Source of the DNA: Alphaproteobacteria bacterium
Lineage (GTDB): Bacteria > Pseudomonadota > Alphaproteobacteria > CAAGCB01 > CAG-977
Direction of reading: 5' to 3'
NCBI GenBank assembly: GCA_021639925.1
Contig: JAJXEL010000054.1
Coordinates: 1-12,161, forward strand
DNA length: 12,161 bases
A program made the position numbers and the translations under genes. Under the pieces are notes generated by a model, which was not told the DNA's origin, did not search any database, and saw nothing but the letters and a program-made list of their open reading frames with translations. This document shows, piece by piece, positions 1-7,171 of the stretch. Each line of letters opens with the position of its first letter. Positions within the stretch are counted from its first letter, which is position 1.

Positions 1-95
1 ATTATAATCTTGGAGCTTATGACAGACGTCTTTTTATCTAAAAGAAGATTATAAAAAAAAAGAATGGATGAGTTTAAGAAAATGGAGAAAATTCA
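1..95. other. AT-rich left edge, possible tail of an upstream gene
   Basis: No complete gene is visible. Plus frame 3 is open from the edge to a TAA at 39-41 (last residues YNLGAYDRRLFI), and frame 1 is open to a TAA at 52-54. Either could be the last codons of a gene outside the window, and nothing decides between them. A run of nine A (53-61) follows. A tiny ORF at 64-99 (MDEFKKMEKIQ) ends in an ATGA overlap with the next candidate start at 96. Its own ribosome binding site is poor, so I do not call it a gene. Confidence 0.25.
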
Positions 96-281
96 ATGAA
101 TTATTATGCACTGAAACTTGTTGAAGATGATCCTTTTTATGACTCTTACATTGATCTGGGATTGGAAGAACTGATTATTATGGCTCAATGGACAGACGCC
201 GCCATGAATGTTTCATCAATTAACTTAATTTTACAAACGAAGCGGCAAAAAAGCCGTCCGTATGAAAAACAGAAGGGCTGA
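96..281 (+). CDS. Doubtful small ORF, 61 aa, unknown
   Basis: I do not recognise this protein. In favour: GGAG at 84-87 lies eight bases before the ATG, and residues 1-47 are acidic and well mixed (LVEDDPFYDSYIDLGLEEL), unlike a random shadow. Against: the last 20 residues are read antisense through the final codons of the convergent rsmB (62-base overlap), and they turn basic and low in complexity (QTKRQKSRPYEKQKG). The AT-rich 5' half differs in composition from rsmB. It may be the 5' remnant of a longer gene whose end was lost when this junction formed, or a genuine small protein. It has no signal peptide, membrane segment or cysteine pair. Confidence 0.3.
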   Translation: MNYYALKLVEDDPFYDSYIDLGLEELIIMAQWTDAAMNVSSINLILQTKRQKSRPYEKQKG

Positions 282-1431
282 GGCGAATTGTTTCAGCCGT
301 TCCTTTGTGAGCTGTCAGATTTTCCAGAACCGCGGAAAGGTTTTCCGCCTTAAAATCGTTATGGTTTTGCAAAAACAGCCGCGCCTGGTCTTCATTTTCC
401 GCGGGATCCAAAGAACACGTAATATAAAACAGCCGTCCGCCTTTTTTTACAAAACGGCACGCCTTGTCCAAAATTTCCCGCTGCGTTTTTATTATCTCAG
501 CCGACTGCTGCGGCGTTATACGCCATCTGGCGTCCGCGCTGCGCCGCCATGTCCCGGTTCCCGTGCACGGCGCGTCAACCAAAACCAGGTCGTATGTTTT
601 CAAATTATTATAGTCATTGAGCAAAATAACGTTATTCGCCCCTGCCCTGCACGCTCTGTCCGGCAGATCGCGCATACGTTTCAGGTCGTTGTCTACAGCG
701 TAAACAGTCCCCTTCGCCCCCATCATCGCCGACATTGCCAGCGTCTTGCCGCCCGCGCCGGCGCACCAGTCTATAACAGTCTGCCCCGCCTTTGCCTGCG
801 TTAATAAAGAAACGATTTGAGATCCTTCGTCCTGAATTTCAGCCAGACCGTCCCGGTACAACGGCAAAGACGTAATGTTCACCCGTTCATCAATCCGGAT
901 CCCGTTTGGCGCGACAGGCGTTTCCCGCGCCTGAATCCCCGCCTGTTTTAATAAATCAAGCACTTGCCGCCTGTCGGATTTTAATGTATTGACGCGCAGA
1001 TCCAGCGGTGCTTCGCCCGTCATGGCGATAATATCCGCCGTATCAATCTTACCCTTTAACCATTCCGGACATTCCAAAGCCGCGGACGGCAGCTGATCGG
1101 GCAGCCGGTCTAAAAATCTTTTTTCCGCTTCGTCTAACGGCGCGGGAGCATATTTTTCCCCGTCAAATAAAGGAAGAACATCGCGTTTTTGATAAAACAA
1201 CATCATCATAACGGCCGTTCTGCCCGTCAATTTTTCGGCGCACAAAGACGACAGCCGGCCGTAATGGCGCAAAACCTGCCACACAAGACCGGAAATGACG
1301 CGCCTGTCCGTCCCTCCGATATAACGGCGCATTCTGAAATAAACATTGACCGTATTGTCAGCCGGCTGGCGGAAAGCAAAGATTTCGTCAGTTAATTCTA
1401 TAGCCGTTTGTATTCTGGCAGATTCTTTCAT
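220..1431 (-). CDS. rsmB: RsmB/NOP-family rRNA (cytosine-5) methyltransferase
   Basis: SAM-dependent RNA m5C methyltransferase of 403 aa, expected to act in the cytosol on 16S rRNA (C967 in the E. coli RsmB case). Residues 1-110 form a shortened helical N-terminal region where RsmB normally has a NusB-like domain. A NOP-type RNA-binding region around 140-200 (LRVNTLKSDR, IQDEGSQIV) precedes the Rossmann fold. SAM motif I is DWCAGAGGKT (221-230). Motif IV DAPCTGTG carries Cys289 and motif VI ITCSLDPAENE carries Cys339; family members use one cysteine for catalysis and the other for product release. It is the last gene of the ppx-rlmE-rsmB operon, and its ATG overlaps the rlmE stop by one base (TAATG), indicating coupled translation. 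The family is certain. RsmB rather than a related m5C enzyme is likely, but the shortened N-terminus leaves some doubt. I see no clear terminator after it. Confidence 0.9.
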   Translation of the reverse strand: MKESARIQTAIELTDEIFAFRQPADNTVNVYFRMRRYIGGTDRRVISGLVWQVLRHYGRLSSLCAEKLTGRTAVMMMLFYQKRDVLPLFDGEKYAPAPLDEAEKRFLDRLPDQLPSAALECPEWLKGKIDTADIIAMTGEAPLDLRVNTLKSDRRQVLDLLKQAGIQARETPVAPNGIRIDERVNITSLPLYRDGLAEIQDEGSQIVSLLTQAKAGQTVIDWCAGAGGKTLAMSAMMGAKGTVYAVDNDLKRMRDLPDRACRAGANNVILLNDYNNLKTYDLVLVDAPCTGTGTWRRSADARWRITPQQSAEIIKTQREILDKACRFVKKGGRLFYITCSLDPAENEDQARLFLQNHNDFKAENLSAVLENLTAHKGTAETIRLSPSVFHTDGFFAASFVKLS

Positions 1432-2111
1432 TATTCGCTTTTAAACCCCGTCGCTACGACGTAAAATTCCGAAGACTCTTTCCGGCTGGCCGGCGGTTTG
1501 GCATGTTTGACCGTTTTAAAACGTTTTTTCATTTCGTTTAACAGGTTTTGTTCCGTTCCGCCCTGAAAAATCTTTGCGACAAAAGCGCCGTCCGGATTTA
1601 AAATCTCGCAGGCGAAAGCATACGCCGTTTCCAACAGCCCCATAATGCGCAAATGGTCAATGTCTTTCATGCCCGTTGTATTCGGCGCCATATCGCTTAA
1701 AACGACGTCTGCTTTATGCCCGCCCAGCATTTCCTTTAAAACATCGGGCGCGGAATCGTCAAGGAAATCCAACTGCGTCGTTTTTGCCCCCGCGATCGGC
1801 GCCATTTCCAATAAATCCAGTCCGACGACCAAAGGATTTTCCGGCAAAGATTTTACCCGTTTAACGGCGATCTGCGTCCAGCCGCCCGGCGCGGCGCCTA
1901 AGTCAACAACGCGTTTTCCCGGCGCCAGAAAATGAAACTTGTCGTCCAGTTCGATCAGCTTAAACGCCGAACGGGCGCGGTATCCTTCCTGTTTTGCCAA
2001 AGCGACATACGGATCGTTCAGCTGCCTTTGCAGCCATAATGTTGACGCGGACGATCTTTTTTTCGCCGTTTTCACATACGTTTTTAACATATGAGCCGTT
2101 GGTTTTTTCAT
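1431..2111 (-). CDS. rlmE: 23S rRNA 2'-O-methyltransferase RlmE (FtsJ/RrmJ)
   Basis: Methylates the 2'-O of U2552 in the A-loop of 23S rRNA during late 50S assembly, in the cytosol. The 226-aa protein is slightly longer than E. coli RlmE because of a basic N-terminal extension (TYVKTAKKRSSAS, 11-23), typical of alphaproteobacterial versions. The K-D-K-E catalytic tetrad is visible as Lys51 (RSAFKL), Asp140 (LSDMAP), Lys180 (AKIFQGG) and Glu215 (SSEFYVV), with the same spacing from the second residue on as in the E. coli enzyme. The SAM-binding loop is DLGAAPGGWTQ (70-80). The start is supported by GGGA followed by seven A before the ATG. It sits 12 bases after ppx and overlaps rsmB by one base, so this is an rRNA-maturation operon. 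Confidence 0.97.
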   Translation of the reverse strand: MKKPTAHMLKTYVKTAKKRSSASTLWLQRQLNDPYVALAKQEGYRARSAFKLIELDDKFHFLAPGKRVVDLGAAPGGWTQIAVKRVKSLPENPLVVGLDLLEMAPIAGAKTTQLDFLDDSAPDVLKEMLGGHKADVVLSDMAPNTTGMKDIDHLRIMGLLETAYAFACEILNPDGAFVAKIFQGGTEQNLLNEMKKRFKTVKHAKPPASRKESSEFYVVATGFKSE

Positions 2112-2123
2112 TTTTTTCCCGTT

Positions 2124-3146
2124 TTAAGCGTTTTCTTTGCGTATCAAGTCCAAAACAATGCCTTCGCGCAGCCCGCGGTCGGCAATCGTGACTTCGCCGA
2201 TCGGCCACATTTCGCAGATTCCCTGTAAAATCGCGCAGCCGGGCAAAGACAGATCCGCCCGTTGCGGCCCGATGCAGGGGTGGGCTTCTTTTTGCGCATA
2301 CGGCAATTTTTCAAGCTTTCTTTTGGCCCGCCCCAAATCTTCATAACTTAACGCCAGACCGTCGACGACGGCGCGGTTATAAACGGGCAGTCCCAAATGA
2401 AAAGCGCCGATCGTCGTTACCGTGCCCGACATGGCGATCATTTGAACGTCGCCCTGTTCGATAACCTTTAAAATACCATAGCGGTCTTCAAACGGCTGCA
2501 GATAAGACAAAACTTTTTTCACGACGGCTCTGTAGGCCGCCGAAGACAGCCCTTTGCCGGTAAAGGCCTCCGATACCGTAATAACGCCCAGAGGAAAAGA
2601 CAGAACGCCTTCGATTTCGGCCTGATTGTTTTCGTTTATTTTCGCCCAGGAAACCTCTGTCGACCCGCCGCCGATGTCAAATACCAGCGCATGACGGATA
2701 TTGCGATTAATCAAAGGAACACAGCCGCAGACCCCCAGACGGCATTCTTCTTCAAAAGAAATGATTTCCAGATCCAGTCCCGTTTCTTTTTTGACCCGCG
2801 CGATAAATTCCGCGCCGTTTTTCGCCCGGCGGCAAGCTTCCGTCGCGACAAAACGCGCTTTGACCGTTTTATATTTTTCCAGTTTTTTTACACATAATTT
2901 CAATGCGAAAATCGTTCTTTTAATCGCGCGTTCGGACAATACGCCGTCGCTGACCAGTCCTTCACCCAGGCGCGTAATCCTGGAAAAAGTTTCTTTCACC
3001 GCGAACCCCGTCGGGGTCGGCGTGGCAATTAACAGCCGGCAGTTTGTCGTCCCCAGATCAATCGCGGCGAAAACAGGGGCGGCCGATTTATCCCTAAAGG
3101 CAGAAAAGCGGCGCTTTTTATACAGTTTTCCGGCTTTTTTATTCAC
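2124..3146 (-). CDS. ppx: Ppx/GppA-family phosphatase (short form)
   Basis: ASKHA-fold phosphatase of the exopolyphosphatase/guanosine pentaphosphatase family, 340 aa. The phosphate-1 motif is AAIDLGTTNCRLLIA (27-41) and the phosphate-2 motif VFDIGGGSTEVSW (155-167). The acidic stretch FEEECRLG (131-138) and the AMSGTVTTIGAF loop (238-249) are also family features. It lacks the C-terminal HD-like domain of the ~510-residue E. coli Ppx, so it is the two-lobed short type. Substrate (polyphosphate or pppGpp) cannot be told from sequence. The N-terminus is strongly basic (KKAGKLYKKRR). The start is GTG at 3146-3144, preceded by GGAG six bases upstream; no in-frame ATG lies near. It is the first gene of the operon with rlmE and rsmB, an adjacency I recall as conserved in alphaproteobacteria. 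Confidence 0.92.
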   Translation of the reverse strand: MNKKAGKLYKKRRFSAFRDKSAAPVFAAIDLGTTNCRLLIATPTPTGFAVKETFSRITRLGEGLVSDGVLSERAIKRTIFALKLCVKKLEKYKTVKARFVATEACRRAKNGAEFIARVKKETGLDLEIISFEEECRLGVCGCVPLINRNIRHALVFDIGGGSTEVSWAKINENNQAEIEGVLSFPLGVITVSEAFTGKGLSSAAYRAVVKKVLSYLQPFEDRYGILKVIEQGDVQMIAMSGTVTTIGAFHLGLPVYNRAVVDGLALSYEDLGRAKRKLEKLPYAQKEAHPCIGPQRADLSLPGCAILQGICEMWPIGEVTIADRGLREGIVLDLIRKENA

Positions 3147-3176
3147 GATCCGCTCCGATTAAGAAAAACACGATTT

Positions 3177-3182
3177 ACTATA
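3177..3182 (-). promoter_or_regulatory. Candidate -10 box for ppx-rlmE-rsmB
   Basis: Reading the minus strand, TATAGT (5 of 6 matches to TATAAT) lies 30 bases before the ppx GTG. It sits within the 8-base palindrome ACTATAGT (3177-3184). A second palindrome, CCTATAGG, follows at 3192-3199. No good -35 box is found at 16-18 bases, so this promoter is tentative. It is plausible because the 68-base gap after priA is the largest on this strand before the operon. Confidence 0.3.
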
Positions 3183-3202
3183 GTGGATTTCCCTATAGGA
3201 CG

Positions 3203-3229
3203 TACAGCTTTATTTTAAAAAAAGCTGTA
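3203..3229 (-). terminator. Hairpin across the priA stop codon
   Basis: TACAGCTTT (3203-3211) pairs perfectly with AAAGCTGTA (3221-3229), nine pairs, around an AT-only loop that contains the priA stop codon. It could slow or end transcription after priA. It is not a classic intrinsic terminator, because no T-run follows the stem on the minus strand. Confidence 0.35.
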
Positions 3230-5407
3230 AGGATCAATATCCGTCTGGACCCGGACCGAAGACGGCAAAGACAGCCGCGAAAGCCAGCGCTGCAAAACGT
3301 CCTGGATTTTAATCTGCCGCCCCGTTTGCAACAGCAGACGGTAACGGTATTTTCCGCGCAGCAAAGCCAAAGGCGCAGGCGCCGGGCCCAACACGCGCAC
3401 GCCGTCGCCCGACGGCGCGACGCGTCCCAGCAGCGCCGCGGCTTTTTGCGCGTATTCCTGCGACGGGCTGCTGACGATTATACCGGCCAAACGGCCGAAA
3501 GGCGGCATTTTCAACAGTTCGCGCGACTGAATTTCAGCCTCGAGAAAATCATCGGCGTTTCCCGTTTTCAACGCCTGCATAATTTGATTTTCGGGATCAA
3601 ACGTCTGCAAAAAAACCCGTCCGCTTTTATCGGCGCGGCCGGCGCGGCCGGCTACCTGACGCAGCATTTGAAACGTTCTTTCCCCCGCCCTTAAATCGCC
3701 GCCGGCCAGCCCCAGGTCCGCATCAACCACGCCGACCAAAGTCAGGTCCGGGAAATGGTGGCCTTTTGTTAAAATCTGCGTTCCGATAACAATATCCGCT
3801 TCATGATCATGGATTCGCCGCATCAGTTCCGCCATCTGCGCCGCCGTCGCGTTTAAATCGCCGGAAACGACCAGTTGTCTGGCCTGCGGGAAACGGGCGG
3901 AAATTTCTTCGCTGATCCGTTCTACCCCCGGCCCGCAGGACGCCAGTTCGCCTTTTTCGCCGCAGACGGGACAAGCGTCCGGCACGGGAATATGATACCC
4001 GCAGTGGTGACATTCCAGGCGCCGGCCGTTTCTGTGTTCGACCAGCCACGCCGAACAATTCGGGCATTGAAAGCGATGCCCGCATTTGCGGCACAAAACC
4101 AGCGGCGCATACCCCCGCCTGTTTAAAAACAGCAAAGTCTGTTCGCCGCGTTCCAAAGTCTGTTTTGTTTCCCGCAGCAAAACGGGCGATAAAAAGCTTT
4201 TAATTTCCTCTTTGTTTTCCGGAGGGAAAAGGCGCATGTCAATTAAATCAATCCGCGGCATGACGGCCGCCCCGAACCGGTCGGGCAGAACGACTTCCCT
4301 GTATTTTCCTGCCCGGACGTTTATTCTGGTTTCCAAAGACGGCGTCGCCGACGATAAAACGATCGGGATACTTTCAATCTTCGCGCGGACGACAGCCATA
4401 TCCCGCGCCTGATAAATCACGCCGTCTTCCTGTTTATAGGACGCGTCGTGTTCTTCATCGACAATAATCGCGCCCAGTTCGGAAAAAGGCAGAAACAAAG
4501 CCGAACGGGCGCCGGCCAGGACGCGGACTTCGCCGTTTAAAACGGCTTTCCACGTTTCGCGGCGCACTCTGGCGGACAAATCCGAATGCCATAAAGCAGG
4601 CATTACCCCGAACCGCCGCTTGAACCGTTCCAGCCACTGCCCCGTCAAACCGATTTCCGGCAGCAAAACCAACGCCTGCTTTCCCTGATTTAAAGCCGCC
4701 GCGATCATATCGAAATAAACTTCCGTTTTGCCCGATCCGGTCACGCCGTTTAAAACCGTTACGGAAAATCCTCTGCCGACCGAATCGGACAGCGTACGCG
4801 CCGCCGCCGACTGCTGCCCGGACAGCGTTACGTTCCGCATATCCGTCCGGGGAAGATCAAAAGACAACGGCCTGATTTTTTCGCACCGCAACATTCCCGC
4901 GTCGGCCAGCCCTTTGACGACAGAAGGCGACACACCTGCCAGACGCGCGATTTCAGCCGCCGTTTTCGGAACCTCCGTCACAGCTTCCAAAACTTTTTTT
5001 CGGGCGGGCGTCATTTTAATATTCCGCGTTTCCTGCGCGGCGGCATATCCGTCCGTTTCGCCGATTCCCTGAAAAACGTCATCAACGCTCATCGCCATTT
5101 TCAAAACCGCGCCGGGCGCCGAAAGCGTATACCCGGCCACCCAGTCGATCAGTTTCCGGTTCGCCGCGTTCAAAGCCGGCATAGCGCAAAAGCTGCGGAT
5201 ATCTTTTAACTTTGATTCTTCTATTTTTGATTCTTCCGCCGGATCCCAAACGACTCCGGTCATCGTGCGCGCGCCGAACGGAACGCGGACAAAGCTGCCG
5301 GGCGGTGCGGAAACATTTTCGGGACAGGCATAATCAAACGCGCCGGCCAAAGGCAGCGGCAGCAAAACCTGCAAACGTTTTTTATTTGATTGATTCTTGT
5401 CCGACAT
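3215..5407 (-). CDS. priA: Primosomal protein N' (PriA), replication restart helicase
   Basis: Superfamily 2 3'-to-5' DNA helicase that recognises stalled forks and reloads the replisome. Numbering here is for the longest frame, which begins at a TTG at 5434 (739 aa); I prefer the ATG at 5407 (residue 10, 730 aa, near the 732 of E. coli). The N-terminal 3'-DNA-binding domain starts at LLPLPLAGAFDYACP (24-38). Walker A is GVTGSGKT (230-237), Walker B is VDEEHD (325-330), motif III SSATPSLE (361-368), and motif VI QVAGRAGR (593-600). Eight zinc-ligand cysteines in CxxC pairs lie between the helicase lobes: 448/451, 457/460, 475/478 and 488/491. AAGGA is only one base from the ATG and the TTG has no Shine-Dalgarno, so the exact start is unsettled. 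It is transcribed away from tal. Confidence 0.97.
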   Translation of the reverse strand: MSDKNQSNKKRLQVLLPLPLAGAFDYACPENVSAPPGSFVRVPFGARTMTGVVWDPAEESKIEESKLKDIRSFCAMPALNAANRKLIDWVAGYTLSAPGAVLKMAMSVDDVFQGIGETDGYAAAQETRNIKMTPARKKVLEAVTEVPKTAAEIARLAGVSPSVVKGLADAGMLRCEKIRPLSFDLPRTDMRNVTLSGQQSAAARTLSDSVGRGFSVTVLNGVTGSGKTEVYFDMIAAALNQGKQALVLLPEIGLTGQWLERFKRRFGVMPALWHSDLSARVRRETWKAVLNGEVRVLAGARSALFLPFSELGAIIVDEEHDASYKQEDGVIYQARDMAVVRAKIESIPIVLSSATPSLETRINVRAGKYREVVLPDRFGAAVMPRIDLIDMRLFPPENKEEIKSFLSPVLLRETKQTLERGEQTLLFLNRRGYAPLVLCRKCGHRFQCPNCSAWLVEHRNGRRLECHHCGYHIPVPDACPVCGEKGELASCGPGVERISEEISARFPQARQLVVSGDLNATAAQMAELMRRIHDHEADIVIGTQILTKGHHFPDLTLVGVVDADLGLAGGDLRAGERTFQMLRQVAGRAGRADKSGRVFLQTFDPENQIMQALKTGNADDFLEAEIQSRELLKMPPFGRLAGIIVSSPSQEYAQKAAALLGRVAPSGDGVRVLGPAPAPLALLRGKYRYRLLLQTGRQIKIQDVLQRWLSRLSLPSSVRVQTDIDPYSFF

Positions 5408-5462
5408 TTCCTTACACTCAATGCTTAGTTTCAATCTACTAACTTTAGGGTGAGATACTCAA
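5408..5462. promoter_or_regulatory. Short divergent spacer between priA and tal
   Basis: Only 55 bases (28 if the TTG start of priA is used) separate the two divergent genes, so both promoters must overlap this segment or the first priA codons. TCTACT (5435-5440) is a weak -10-like hexamer for tal, with no convincing -35. The tal ribosome binding site is AGGGTGAG (5447-5454), eight bases from the ATG. Confidence 0.35.
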
Positions 5463-6119
5463 ATGAAATTTTTTATTGATACAGCCGATTTAAACGAAAT
5501 CAAAGAATTGGCGACAACCGGCATGGTTGACGGCGTTACGACAAACCCGTCTTTGGCCGCCAAACAGGGCATGAACTTCAAAGAACTGATCGCGGAAGTC
5601 TGCAAAGTCGTTCCGGGTCCCGTTTCCGCGGAAGTCACGGCTCTGGATTACGAAACAATGATGAAAGAAGCCGAAGTGCTGCGCAAAATCGCGCGCAACG
5701 TCACGATCAAAGTCCCCCTGACGCAGGACGGGTTAAAGGTCTGCCGCGCTTTGTCCGCCGAAGGCACAATGGTCAACGTAACGCTGTGCTTTACCTGCGG
5801 TCAGGCGATTCTGGCCGCCAAAGCGGGCGCGACGTTCGTTTCTCCGTTCGTCGGCCGTCTGGACGACCTGGGCGTCAACGGCATGCAGCTGATTGAAGAT
5901 ATCCGCATGGTTTACGACAACTATGATAACTTCAAAACGCAGATCCTGGTCGCTTCCGTCCGCAGCCCGGAACACGTCATCAACGCCGGAAAAATCGGCG
6001 CCGACGTGATTACCGCTCCGCCGAAAGTCATTCGCCAGCTTTATCATCACCCGCTGACGGATTCGGGGCTGAAAACGTTTGCCGAAGACTGGGCAAAAAC
6101 GGGCCAGTCGATTCTGTAA
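5463..6119 (+). CDS. tal: Transaldolase, TalC/Fsa subfamily
   Basis: Small class I aldolase-fold enzyme of 218 aa, cytosolic, expected to move a dihydroxyacetone unit between sugar phosphates in the non-oxidative pentose phosphate pathway. The Schiff-base lysine is Lys83 in NVTIKVPLT. Asp6 (FFIDTADL) and the TTNPSL motif (26-31) fit the family. Automatic pipelines often name this group fructose-6-phosphate aldolase. Here the diagnostic residues favour transaldolase: Glu57 (SAEV) stands where E. coli FsaA has Gln59, and Phe129 (SPFVGR) where FsaA has Tyr131. This substrate call is inference from known residue roles. The start has the strong AGGGTGAG site. A strong terminator follows the gene. 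Confidence 0.95.
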   Translation: MKFFIDTADLNEIKELATTGMVDGVTTNPSLAAKQGMNFKELIAEVCKVVPGPVSAEVTALDYETMMKEAEVLRKIARNVTIKVPLTQDGLKVCRALSAEGTMVNVTLCFTCGQAILAAKAGATFVSPFVGRLDDLGVNGMQLIEDIRMVYDNYDNFKTQILVASVRSPEHVINAGKIGADVITAPPKVIRQLYHHPLTDSGLKTFAEDWAKTGQSIL

Positions 6120-6150
6120 TCCGGTTATTCTTTGTTAAAGATTATCCGTT

Positions 6151-6183
6151 AAAATCCGGGAAAGGAATTTCCCGGATTTTTTT
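6151..6183 (+). terminator. Strong intrinsic terminator after tal
   Basis: A perfect 13-pair stem, AAAATCCGGGAAA (6151-6163) with TTTCCCGGATTTT (6168-6180), is closed by a GGAA (GNRA) tetraloop. Its 3' side runs into seven T (6177-6183). The xerC Shine-Dalgarno (AAGG, 6184-6187) begins on the next base, so the terminator also forms the xerC leader. Confidence 0.93.
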
Positions 6184-6195
6184 AAGGCAGAAATC

Positions 6196-7158
6196 ATGGC
6201 CAAACTGTACGAACCCCAAAACGTCGAAATTAATTACATCGCCGACGGACGGCTGCTGACGGCGATCGAAGAATGGCAAAGATGGCTGAAAACCGAAAAA
6301 CGGTGTTCGGGGCATACGGCGGCGGCTTATGGCCGCGATTTGGCTTTTTTTCTGAAGTTTTTACAGGATTATACGGCAAAGACGCCTTCTTTCGACATTT
6401 TGGGAAAAATGGAAGTCACGGATTTCCGCGCTTATCTGGCCGCCAGAACGCAAGAAGGAATCGGCCGGACGTCTTTGGCGCGCAATATGTCGACTTTGCG
6501 CAATTTTTTTAACTTTTTGGAACGCAACGCTTTGTTGTCCAATCCGGCCATTAACGTCATTCATTCGCCTTCGATCCCCAAAGCCCTGCCCAAACCGTTA
6601 ACCCGGGAACAGGCGTTTAACGTTATCCGGACGGCCGGCGAATTACAGGAAGCCGCGTGGCTGAAAAAGCGCGATATGGCTTTTGTCACTTTGCTGTACG
6701 GCTGCGGGCTGCGTATCGGCGAAGCGTTGTCTTTGGACGTCAAAGACCGTCCCGCGTCCGACGTTATGACCATTCTGGGCAAAGGACACAAAGAACGCGT
6801 CGTCCCGGTTTTGCCGGTCGTCCGGGAAATGATTAACGCGTATTTAAAAGAACGCCCGGACGGCGCGCCGGACAACGCCCCTTTGTTTATCGGCGCGCGC
6901 GGCGAACGGGTCAACCCCGGCGTTATGCAGCGCCAAATGCGCAAGATCCGCGATATGCTGGGGCTGCCTGAAACGGCGACGCCGCACGCTCTGCGCCACA
7001 GTTTTGCCACACATCTGCTGTCCGGCGGCAGCGATTTGCGCACAATCCAGGAATTACTGGGGCATTCGTCGTTGTCCACCACACAACGCTATACGGGACT
7101 GGACGCCGACAGAATGATGGAAGTTTACACTCACGCTCACCCGCGGGCAAAAAAATAA
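6196..7158 (+). CDS. xerC: Tyrosine recombinase XerC
   Basis: Site-specific recombinase that, with XerD, resolves chromosome dimers at dif near the division septum. The protein has 320 aa. An N-terminal SAM-like core-binding domain spans about 20-115 (WQRWLKTEKRCSGHT). The catalytic domain follows with all active-site residues: Arg173 (GCGLRIGEAL), Lys196 (LGKGHKER), His264 and Arg267 (PHALRHSF), His290 (LGHSSL) and the nucleophile Tyr299 (QRYTGLD). The end HPRAKK is typical of XerC rather than XerD. A chromosomal housekeeping copy is far more likely than an integron or phage integrase, since there is no attC array or phage gene nearby. The ATG follows AAGG by eight bases. The next gene is 13 bases downstream, probably cotranscribed. 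Confidence 0.95.
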   Translation: MAKLYEPQNVEINYIADGRLLTAIEEWQRWLKTEKRCSGHTAAAYGRDLAFFLKFLQDYTAKTPSFDILGKMEVTDFRAYLAARTQEGIGRTSLARNMSTLRNFFNFLERNALLSNPAINVIHSPSIPKALPKPLTREQAFNVIRTAGELQEAAWLKKRDMAFVTLLYGCGLRIGEALSLDVKDRPASDVMTILGKGHKERVVPVLPVVREMINAYLKERPDGAPDNAPLFIGARGERVNPGVMQRQMRKIRDMLGLPETATPHALRHSFATHLLSGGSDLRTIQELLGHSSLSTTQRYTGLDADRMMEVYTHAHPRAKK

Positions 7159-7171
7159 GAAAGACAAAAAA

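Noticed and set aside
262..804. 180-codon plus frame inside rsmB.
   Set aside because: Antisense to conserved rsmB motifs; basic, low-information composition.
6561..7082. 173-codon minus frame inside xerC.
   Set aside because: Antisense shadow; it has no motif or ribosome binding site and xerC is intact.
6196..7158. Integron or phage integrase instead of XerC.
   Set aside because: XerC-type ending, housekeeping neighbours, no attC sites, phage genes or tRNA attachment site in the window.
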